Source: JADYZU01 sp964540965
GTDB taxonomy: Bacteria; Pseudomonadota; Alphaproteobacteria; Rhodobacterales; Rhodobacteraceae
Direction: 5' to 3'
Assembly: GCA_964540965.1 (NCBI GenBank)
Contig: CAZIOT010000013.1
Coordinates: 61,584 to 125,583 of the forward strand
Length of the DNA stretch: 64,000 nt
The notes below the pieces were generated by a model that ran no database searches, was not told where the DNA came from, and saw only the letters and a list, made by a program, of their open reading frames with translations. This document shows positions 57,898-64,000 of the stretch, piece after piece (positions within the stretch are counted from its first letter, which is position 1; each line of letters begins with the position of its first letter). The translations under genes and the position numbers were made by a program.

Positions 57898-60293
57898 GAT
57901 TGGTCCTTTGCGGCGCGGATGGCGGCCCAGATGCGGTTGGGAGTCAGGGGCATCACCAGATCCGATACGCCCAGGGGTCGCAGCGCATCGGCCACCGCAC
58001 CGACCACGGCGGGCGGCAGGCCGATGGTCCCGGTTTCGGCCCCGCCCTTGACGCCCAGCGGGTTGGTCGCGGTCGGCACCGGGCGGGTGCCCAGCACCAT
58101 GCGCGGGAAATCGGCGGCATGGGGCATCGCGTAATCGGTGAAGGCGCCGGTCAGCACCTGACCGCTCGCATCATGCACGACCCCTTCCTTGAGAGCCTGT
58201 CCCACCGCCTGCGCAACCCCGCCGATCACCTGCCCTTCCAGCAGCAGCGGGTTGATGACGGTGCCGACATCATCGACCCCGGCGATGCGGTCGAGCGTGA
58301 CTTCGCCGGTGTCAGGGTCCACCTCGACTTCGGCGATGTAGCAGCCGTTGGGGTAATTCTGCGTATCGGCCGAGAAATAGCCGACGCCGTCCAGCCCGTT
58401 GCGCAGATCGGCGGGCAGCGGTTTCGGCGCCCCCCAGGAAAACATCGTCCTTGCCACCTGGTCGAGCGAGATCAGCTTGCCGGGACCGTGGTAATAGCCG
58501 TCGGTGAAGGCCAGATCGGCCGCTTCGCAATCCAGAAGGATCGCCGCGGCGCGGGCGCCCTTGGCGATGATCTGGTCGCAGGCCTGCCGCAGGGCCGAGC
58601 CGCCGATGGTCATGGACCGCGAGCCGAAGGATCCGCGCCCCGTCGCGATGATGTCGGTATCGCCCTGCACCAGCCGGATTTTCGCGATCGGCACGTCCAG
58701 CCATTCGTGGATCATCTGGGCGTAGGAGGTTTCATGCCCCTGCCCGTATGAGAACGTCCCGGCCAGGATCGACACTCCGCCCGAGGAATCGAACCGCACT
58801 TCCATGCGGTCGCTGACGGTGGCGCACAGCTCGACATAGCACGACAGGCCGCGGCCGCGCAGACGGCCCTTCGCCTCGGTCGCGGCGCGGCGGGCGGGAA
58901 AACCGTCCCAGTCGGCCAGCCGCAAAGTCTCGTCGGTGATCGCCTCGAACTCGCCGCAGTCATAGGTCTCGCCCACGGCGGTGCGGTAGGGCATCTGGTC
59001 GGGGCGGATGAAGTTGCGGCGGCGGATTTCCACCCGGTCCATGCCCAGCACCCCGGCGGCAAGATCCATCATCCGTTCGATCACCATCGTCGCCTCGGGC
59101 CGGCCGGCCCCGCGATAGGTGGTCAGCGTGCGGGAATGGGTGAAGATGCCGTTGATGCCGACATGGATCGCCGGAATGGCATAGACGCCCGAGATCATCC
59201 GCATCCCGATCAGCGGCGGATGCGCGGTGGACGGCCCCAGCATGCAGCCAAGGTTGTGATTCACCTCGACCCGCAGCCCAAGGACGCGGCCATCGGCATC
59301 CAGCGCCATTTCGGCATCGGCGATCTGGTCGCGGCCGTTGAAATCGGCGACGAAGGCTTCGCTGCGCTCGCAGACCCATTTCACCGGCCGCCCGACACGC
59401 TGCGCCGCCCAGAGGACAAGGATTTCCTCGGGGTAAAGCCCGCCCTTGGTACCGAACCCGCCGCCGACATCGCCGGCGACGACGTGAATCCGGTGGGCCG
59501 GCACCTTGAACACATGTTCGGCCAGAAGCAGCCGGATGCGGTGCGGGTTGGCGGTCGAACTGGTCAGGTGCCAGCGGCCCATCGCCATGTCATAGCGGCC
59601 GATGCAGGTGCGCGGCTCCAGCGGATTGCCGGCGACGCGCTGGCTGCGGATGCGGGCGCGGACGACCTTGTGCGCCCCGGCAAAGGCGGCGTCGGTCGCC
59701 GCGGCATCGCCCAGATCGTGGCGGAAACAACGGTTGCCCGGCGCCTCGGGCCAGACCAGCGGCGCGTCGGGCGCAATCGCGGCCTCGACCGTGGCGGCCA
59801 CCGGGAAGGGTTCGTAATCGACGACGATCCGTTCGGCCGCATCCTCGGCCGCGGCCAGGGTATCGGCGACGACAAAGGCGACCTCGTGCCCGACACACAG
59901 CACCCGGTCCAGCGCCAGCGGCGCGAAGGGCGTCTTGTGATACGTCCTGCCGCTGATCGAGGGCGGGATCGACACGCAGGGGATATGGCCCAGCCCCTCT
60001 TCGGCGTAATCCTCGCCGGTCAGGACGGCGACCAGCCCCGGCACGCCGGCGGCGCCGGTCACGTCGATGCGGCGGATGCGGGCATTGGCCACCGGCGAAC
60101 GCAGGACATAGCCGTAAAGCTGGCGCGGTTCCTGCACATTGCCGGCAAAGCGGCCATGGCCGGTCGTCAGCCGCAGATCCTCGACCCGTTGCAGGGGGGC
60201 GCCGATGCCCTGATGGTTCGGCGCATTGCCTTCGTCCGCCGGATGCTGCGGCGGCGCCTGGCCGGAAAGGGGGGGAACAATGCGGCGGTTCAT
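57894..60293 (-). CDS. Molybdopterin-binding large subunit of molybdenum hydroxylase (CoxL form II/XDH family)
   Basis: A 799-residue catalytic subunit. It starts with GAPLQRVEDLRLTTGHGRFAGNV (aldehyde oxidase/XDH a/b hammerhead). The molybdopterin region has GDVGGGFGTKGGLYPEEI and TTYRGAGRPEATMVIERMMD; this RGAGR form, unlike the Cys-containing CODH type, marks a non-CODH hydroxylase. The catalytic Glu is E753 in GVKGGAETGTIG. It hydroxylates a carbon next to nitrogen or an aldehyde using water. It forms the complete enzyme with the genes at 56473 and 55655. Substrate unknown. Confidence 0.93.
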   Translation of the reverse strand: MNRRIVPPLSGQAPPQHPADEGNAPNHQGIGAPLQRVEDLRLTTGHGRFAGNVQEPRQLYGYVLRSPVANARIRRIDVTGAAGVPGLVAVLTGEDYAEEGLGHIPCVSIPPSISGRTYHKTPFAPLALDRVLCVGHEVAFVVADTLAAAEDAAERIVVDYEPFPVAATVEAAIAPDAPLVWPEAPGNRCFRHDLGDAAATDAAFAGAHKVVRARIRSQRVAGNPLEPRTCIGRYDMAMGRWHLTSSTANPHRIRLLLAEHVFKVPAHRIHVVAGDVGGGFGTKGGLYPEEILVLWAAQRVGRPVKWVCERSEAFVADFNGRDQIADAEMALDADGRVLGLRVEVNHNLGCMLGPSTAHPPLIGMRMISGVYAIPAIHVGINGIFTHSRTLTTYRGAGRPEATMVIERMMDLAAGVLGMDRVEIRRRNFIRPDQMPYRTAVGETYDCGEFEAITDETLRLADWDGFPARRAATEAKGRLRGRGLSCYVELCATVSDRMEVRFDSSGGVSILAGTFSYGQGHETSYAQMIHEWLDVPIAKIRLVQGDTDIIATGRGSFGSRSMTIGGSALRQACDQIIAKGARAAAILLDCEAADLAFTDGYYHGPGKLISLDQVARTMFSWGAPKPLPADLRNGLDGVGYFSADTQNYPNGCYIAEVEVDPDTGEVTLDRIAGVDDVGTVINPLLLEGQVIGGVAQAVGQALKEGVVHDASGQVLTGAFTDYAMPHAADFPRMVLGTRPVPTATNPLGVKGGAETGTIGLPPAVVGAVADALRPLGVSDLVMPLTPNRIWAAIRAAKDQS

Positions 60294-60311
60294 CGCGATT
60301 CCTGCGGCGGC

Positions 60312-60869
60312 CTACCAGGCGTGGCTGCCGATTTCCGGCCAAAGCCGGGCGGCATCGGCATGCCAGTCCGACGGCGACAGGGCGCCGTATCTGCCGGTGT
60401 GATAAAGAAGCGGCCGCATGTCCTGCAGCGTGGCAAGCGCCCGGACATGGCCGACAAACAGCGTGTGGTCGCCGCAGGGATAGGCGTGGACCTTGTCCGC
60501 CGCGATGCGGACCGAGGCGCCGGCGATAGTCGGCATGCCGTCCAGATCGGCAAAGCGCGGCTCGAAATCGGGCGACCGGCGGCCGGCGAAATGGTTCGAC
60601 GTCCTTTCCTGCGCCGAGGTCAGGATCGAGATGCCAAAGGCCGGCTGGTCCTGCAAAAGCCCGTGCATCCGCGCCGTCAGCGCGACCGAGATCACGACGA
60701 GCGGCGGTTCCAGAGAGCCGGACATGAAGGCATTCGCCGTCATGGCATGGGCGCCGCTGGCGGAATTGGCCGAGATGACGACAACGCCCGAGGCGAACTG
60801 GCCCATGGCATTGCGAAAGGCGCGGGCGTCAAAGGGCGCGGCGGCCGGAGTTCCGACGGTGACGTTCAT
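60312..60869 (-). CDS. Flavin reductase (HpaC/RutF-like)
   Basis: A 185-residue flavin:NADH reductase-like protein. Signatures are FRNAMGQFASGVVVISANSASGAHAMTANAFMSGSLEPPLVVISVAL, NHFAGR, and YPCGDHTLFVGHVRAL near the end. It should supply reduced flavin to the HpaB-like monooxygenase at 61389, forming a two-component system. An AAAGGG site precedes the ATG at 60869; the longer frame start at 60920 is less likely. It lies between the Rid protein and the hydroxylase large subunit. Confidence 0.9.
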   Translation of the reverse strand: MNVTVGTPAAAPFDARAFRNAMGQFASGVVVISANSASGAHAMTANAFMSGSLEPPLVVISVALTARMHGLLQDQPAFGISILTSAQERTSNHFAGRRSPDFEPRFADLDGMPTIAGASVRIAADKVHAYPCGDHTLFVGHVRALATLQDMRPLLYHTGRYGALSPSDWHADAARLWPEIGSHAW

Positions 60870-60938
60870 CGACAGGCCCTTTCTGCCAGTGGTTTCGGGG
60901 AAGGGTGGCCGGGGCCGCATCGGCCCCGGCCCGCAAGA

Positions 60939-61346
60939 TCAGGCACCGCTGCCGGCCATGGCCTGGCAGGTGATTTCCAGCTTGATCTTCGGATCGCCAA
61001 GAGCGGCGACCTGCACCAGCGTCGAACAGGGGAAATCGCCGGTGAAGAACTCTTGCCGGGCGCGCCAGATTTCCTTGTTGTCGGCCATGTCGGTGACATA
61101 GATCGTCATCGTCACCACGTCCTGCAGGCCCGAACCGGCGGCCTCGAGGCAGTTCTTCACCTTCTCGAAGATCACCTTGGTCTGTTCATAGGCCGAGCCT
61201 TCGCCGTGGATCATGACCCGGTCATTGCCGCGCGAGGTAAAGCCCGACAACCAGATCTGGTCGCCGACGCGATAGCAGTTCGACCAATGGCCCGGCGGAT
61301 ATTCCGCCACCTTGTCCGAGATGAAGCGTTGTTTCTTGAGAGCCAT
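60939..61346 (-). CDS. Rid-family (RidA/YjgF) protein without the catalytic arginine
   Basis: A 135-residue Rid-fold protein (YPPGHWSNCYRVGDQIWLSG, AAGSGLQDVVTMTIYVTDMAD, LEITCQAM). In classical RidA an Arg binds the 2-imino acid in an A-R-S-T context; here the segment is FPCSTLVQVAAL with C107 at that position. It may therefore not be a general imine deaminase. Rid proteins in ring-degradation clusters include 2-aminomuconate deaminases and RutC. A GGAAGGA site precedes the ATG at 61346. Confidence 0.88.
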   Translation of the reverse strand: MALKKQRFISDKVAEYPPGHWSNCYRVGDQIWLSGFTSRGNDRVMIHGEGSAYEQTKVIFEKVKNCLEAAGSGLQDVVTMTIYVTDMADNKEIWRARQEFFTGDFPCSTLVQVAALGDPKIKLEITCQAMAGSGA

Positions 61347-61388
61347 GGTCAATCCTTCCTTCTGGCGTGTGTGCAGGGGCTGCGCCGC

Positions 61389-62924
61389 TTAGCCGCGGCG
61401 CAGGATGCTCACGTCGTCGTTGTTGATGAGGTCGGGGACGGTCCAGCCGTTCAGGTCGTATTCCGACATGCACTTCTCGACCATGCCCTTCATCTTGGCC
61501 ATCTCGCCCAACGAACCGGCCTCCCAGAAATTCTGCAGACGCGTCAGGTCGTTCGAGCCAAGATAGTTGATTTCGTAGAGTTCGGAGCGACCGCCGAATT
61601 CGGTGCCGATCGAGTCCCAGAGCAGTTTCATCACCTTGACCCGCTCTTCGGCATCGGCACCGGCCGAGCCGCGCATGTACTGGTCCAGGTAGGGCCGCAG
61701 TTCGGGGTTCAGGAAATCGTCGGCGTGGCTGTTGAGATAGATCAGGCCCGAGGTCACCGACGCCTCGATGATGTTCTTGATCGCCGGATAGGCGATCTGG
61801 GAAATCGTGCGATAGGCGGTGCCAAAGCGGCTGTCGGGCTGGACCATCCCGTTCCAGGGGATGTTCGATTTCGCCATCGCGTCCGACAGGCCCCACATCG
61901 TGTTGCGCCAGGCGACAACCTCGCCCATGCGCGACATGACGCCGTGGAAGCTGGCGGTGCCGGTGATTTCCAGCGCCTTGACCATCAGCCCGGTGATGAA
62001 GTCGAGCTTGACCGCCAGTCGGGTGCAGCCATGCATCGCCGCGCGGGCGTTGAAGCCCGAGCCGGGGGCGAAATCATTCGCCTGCTGCACGTCGCCGTGC
62101 ATGAACACGTCCTCCCAGGGGACGAACACGTTGTCGAGGACGAGGATCGCGTCGTTCTCGTCCATCCGCGACGAAAGCGGATAGTCGAAGGGCGACCCTA
62201 GGACCGCGGCGCGGTGTTCGTTCGACATGCGCGAGATCATCTTCACGCCGGGGGCGCCGGTGGGGACGATGAACACCGGGGCATAGGCCGGATCCTTGAT
62301 CGGGATCTGCCCGGCATGGGCGACGAAGGTATAGTTGGTCAGCGCCGAATTGGTGGCCACGACCTTGGCGCCCGACACCCAGATGCCGGCGTCGTTTTCC
62401 TTGACCACGCGGACATAGACGTCCGAGGTGTCGGCCGACGGCTTGTTGCGGTCGACCGGCGGGTTCATGATCGCGTGGTTGATGTACCAGGTGCGTTCCT
62501 GCGCCTTGGAATACCAGCGCAGGGCGTTCTGCTCGTACCCCTTGTAGAAGGCCGAATTGGCACCCAGCGTGGCCAGGAAGCTGCCCTTGTAGTCGGGGCT
62601 GCGGCCCATCCAGCCATAGGTCACGCGCTGGGTTTCGGCCACGGCGTCGCGGGCGGCCACCTGTTCCTCGGGCGTGCGCGGGGCCAGAAAATAGCGGTGG
62701 GTGAAGCCGCCGTTGGCGGTGGGGGCGGTGATGATGTCCTTGGTCGCGGCATCGTGCATCGCGTCATAGACGCGGGCGATCATCCGGGCCGAGTTGCGGA
62801 AGGCCGGGTGTTCGGTGATGTTGGTCACCCGTTTCCCGTAGATCCAGACCTCGCGCCCGTCGTTCAGGCTGTCGAGGTATTCCTTGCCCGTCATCGGACG
62901 GTCGATCACGCTTTGCTTGTTCAT
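61389..62924 (-). CDS. HpaB-like FADH2-dependent aromatic monooxygenase
   Basis: A 511-residue protein with the acyl-CoA-dehydrogenase-like fold of the 4-hydroxyphenylacetate 3-hydroxylase family. The N-terminus MTGKEYLDSLNDGREVWIYGKRV and ITAPTANGGFTHRYFLAP are typical, as are GAKVVATNSALTNYTFVAH, DNVFVPWEDVFMHGD and GEVVAWRNTMWGLSDAM. It hydroxylates an aromatic or heteroaromatic ring with FADH2 from a separate reductase, probably the one at 60312. A GGGAGA site precedes the ATG at 62924; the long upstream frame overlaps the permease and is rejected. Confidence 0.9.
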   Translation of the reverse strand: MNKQSVIDRPMTGKEYLDSLNDGREVWIYGKRVTNITEHPAFRNSARMIARVYDAMHDAATKDIITAPTANGGFTHRYFLAPRTPEEQVAARDAVAETQRVTYGWMGRSPDYKGSFLATLGANSAFYKGYEQNALRWYSKAQERTWYINHAIMNPPVDRNKPSADTSDVYVRVVKENDAGIWVSGAKVVATNSALTNYTFVAHAGQIPIKDPAYAPVFIVPTGAPGVKMISRMSNEHRAAVLGSPFDYPLSSRMDENDAILVLDNVFVPWEDVFMHGDVQQANDFAPGSGFNARAAMHGCTRLAVKLDFITGLMVKALEITGTASFHGVMSRMGEVVAWRNTMWGLSDAMAKSNIPWNGMVQPDSRFGTAYRTISQIAYPAIKNIIEASVTSGLIYLNSHADDFLNPELRPYLDQYMRGSAGADAEERVKVMKLLWDSIGTEFGGRSELYEINYLGSNDLTRLQNFWEAGSLGEMAKMKGMVEKCMSEYDLNGWTVPDLINNDDVSILRRG

Positions 62925-62959
62925 GTGCAGGGTCTCCCGGCCCAGGTTGCCGTTTGGGT

Positions 62960-63961
62960 TCAGCGGCGCGACAGCGCCATTGCGATGATGAGGATGCCGC
63001 CGGTGGCGACTGACTGAGCATAGGCGCCGACCTGCATCAGGTTCAGCCCGTTTTGCACCAGCATGATCAGCAGCGTGCCGACGACGACCGCAAGGGTGCG
63101 GCCGCGTCCCCCCGACAGCGCCACGCCGGAAATCACGCAGGCGGCGATGGATTCCAGCGGCAGGGTGCCGCCGATATTGGCCTCGCCGGTGCCAAGGCGG
63201 GCCGTCATCAGCAGGCCCGACAGCGCCGCCATCAGGCCGCACAGCATATAGGCCGCGACCCGGACCCGGCCGGTATGCACGCCCGACAGCCGCGCCGCGC
63301 GGTCATTGCCGCCGGCGGCGTAAAGATGGCGGCCAAAGCGCGTCCATTCCAGCGCCACCCAGGTCAACAGGACCATCAGGATGGCAAAGATCGACGGGAT
63401 CGGGAAACCGGCGATGCGGCCAAAGCCGAAGATCTCGCCGTGCAGCATCGGGATGCCATAGATCGGCACCCCGCCCGAGATGAACAGCGTCACCCCGAAC
63501 ACGACCGAGGACATGCCCAGCGTCATCATGAACGGGTTGATGCCCAGCACCGTCACGCCCAGCCCGTTGACCAGCCCGACCCCGGTGCCGATGGCCAGCC
63601 CGGCGCCAAGCCCCGCCCACAGCGCCAGCCAGGGCGCATCGGGCATCGCGGTCGAGACCGCGGCCATGATGATCGCGCTGGCAACCGAGGTCAGCGCGAC
63701 ATTGCTGCCGACCGACAGATCCATGCCGCCGCAGATCATCACCACCAGTTGCCCCATGGCGACGATCAGCAGGTAGACCGATTGCCGCGCGACATTGGTC
63801 AGGTTGTCGGCGGTCAGGAAATTGTCCGACCCGATGGAAAAGACCACCACGGCCAGCACGAACATCACCGGCAGCGCAAGCGTGTCGCGATTGTCGCGGA
63901 TGCGGTCCCAGAGGGAAGGGGCGGGGCGGGGGGCGGCCTTGGTCATCGTCTCGGCGGTCAT
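62960..63961 (-). CDS. RbsC-type ABC transporter permease
   Basis: A roughly 333-residue inner-membrane permease of the branched-chain/ribose importer class, with eight to ten hydrophobic helices. Typical blocks are LLIVAMGQLVVMICGGMDLSVGSNVAL, GVGLVNGLGVTVLGINPFMMTLGM, LYAAGGNDRAARLSGVHTGRVRVAAY and GGRGRTLAVVVGTLLIMLVQNGLNLMQV. It is the first visible gene of the island's right operon; ATPase and binding-protein genes are probably beyond the window. The start is uncertain: ATG at 63961 or 63979, or a GTG at 63988 that would overlap an upstream TGA. Confidence 0.9.
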   Translation of the reverse strand: MTAETMTKAAPRPAPSLWDRIRDNRDTLALPVMFVLAVVVFSIGSDNFLTADNLTNVARQSVYLLIVAMGQLVVMICGGMDLSVGSNVALTSVASAIIMAAVSTAMPDAPWLALWAGLGAGLAIGTGVGLVNGLGVTVLGINPFMMTLGMSSVVFGVTLFISGGVPIYGIPMLHGEIFGFGRIAGFPIPSIFAILMVLLTWVALEWTRFGRHLYAAGGNDRAARLSGVHTGRVRVAAYMLCGLMAALSGLLMTARLGTGEANIGGTLPLESIAACVISGVALSGGRGRTLAVVVGTLLIMLVQNGLNLMQVGAYAQSVATGGILIIAMALSRR

Positions 63962-64000
63962 GCTCGGCCAGGACTTCATCGCCGTCACCAAGCAGGACGG

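Noticed and set aside
59136..62201. A 1021-codon plus-strand frame over the Mo large subunit, reductase, Rid and HpaB-like genes
   Set aside because: It is a high-GC shadow crossing four real genes on the other strand.

Overview
The window is G+C-rich, densely packed alphaproteobacterial DNA that looks like a Rhodobacteraceae/Paracoccaceae chromosome or large replicon. The support is very short intergenic gaps, pervasive ATGA/GTGA stop-start overlaps, family-typical gene neighbourhoods (AglR-AglEFGK, HisS-HisZ-HisG, PuuD/HiuH/PuuE-UraD ureide genes), and two families of dispersed intergenic repeats (a CATTCTTCGTCC-type module and a GGTGGGC...GCCCACC palindrome). I saw no tRNA, rRNA, CRISPR array, transposase or phage gene. 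Genus assignment is inference.

Layout. 1-2263: the end of a GntR/HutC regulator coupled to a cytoplasmic GH20 hexosaminidase (amino-sugar use). 2327-8000: a DinB protein, then exopolysaccharide/capsule genes (epimerase, sugar transferase, membrane nucleotide-sugar epimerase/dehydratase, GalE). 8043-19633: a hydantoinase/oxoprolinase, a RutR-like regulator with a near-consensus operator, an M20 beta-ureidopropionase, dihydropyrimidinase, an SDR and a complete NMT1-type ABC transporter; together a reductive pyrimidine (or hydantoin) catabolism and uptake locus. 19666-27788: an alpha-glucoside regulon (GH13 glucosidase, LacI repressor, AglEFGK-like ABC transporter, sugar kinase) with three copies of one operator. 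27785-32626: urate to glyoxylate (PuuD, HiuH, fused PuuE-UraD, AllE, AllA), interrupted by one AT-richer foreign-looking gene. 32706-38786: galactose/beta-galactoside oxidation by a De Ley-Doudoroff type route (SDR dehydrogenase, lactonase, DgoK, DgoA, GH42, mutarotase). 38805-41600: a PuuA-like glutamine synthetase and a class III aminotransferase. 41644-42309: a toxin-antitoxin locus with a broken toxin. 42394-45664: hisS-hisZ-hisG. 45706-46837: a NYN-domain protein and a DUF1489-type protein.

47096-63961 is the least explained region. It is an almost entirely minus-strand catabolic island: RbsC-type permease, HpaB-like flavin monooxygenase, Rid-family protein, flavin reductase, a complete molybdenum hydroxylase (large, FeS and FAD subunits plus CoxG), YciI, FAH-family hydrolase, RraA-type aldolase, cupin; then a plus-strand FMN-adenylyltransferase-only RibF; then a second FAD subunit, a cysteine-stripped fusion relic of a molybdenum hydroxylase, an extradiol-type dioxygenase, acyl-CoA dehydrogenase, CoA-transferase and CitE-like lyase. 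Together these read as hydroxylation, ring opening, aldol cleavage and CoA-dependent breakdown of an aromatic or N-heteroaromatic compound that I cannot name. It is the best candidate for an undescribed system here.

The genes act as separate, locally regulated catabolic modules. Visible regulation includes the RutR-like site at 11400, three LacI-type operators and one extra dyad around 21264-22471, and paired operators at 42272-42309. All calls come from reading the sequence; no database search was run.
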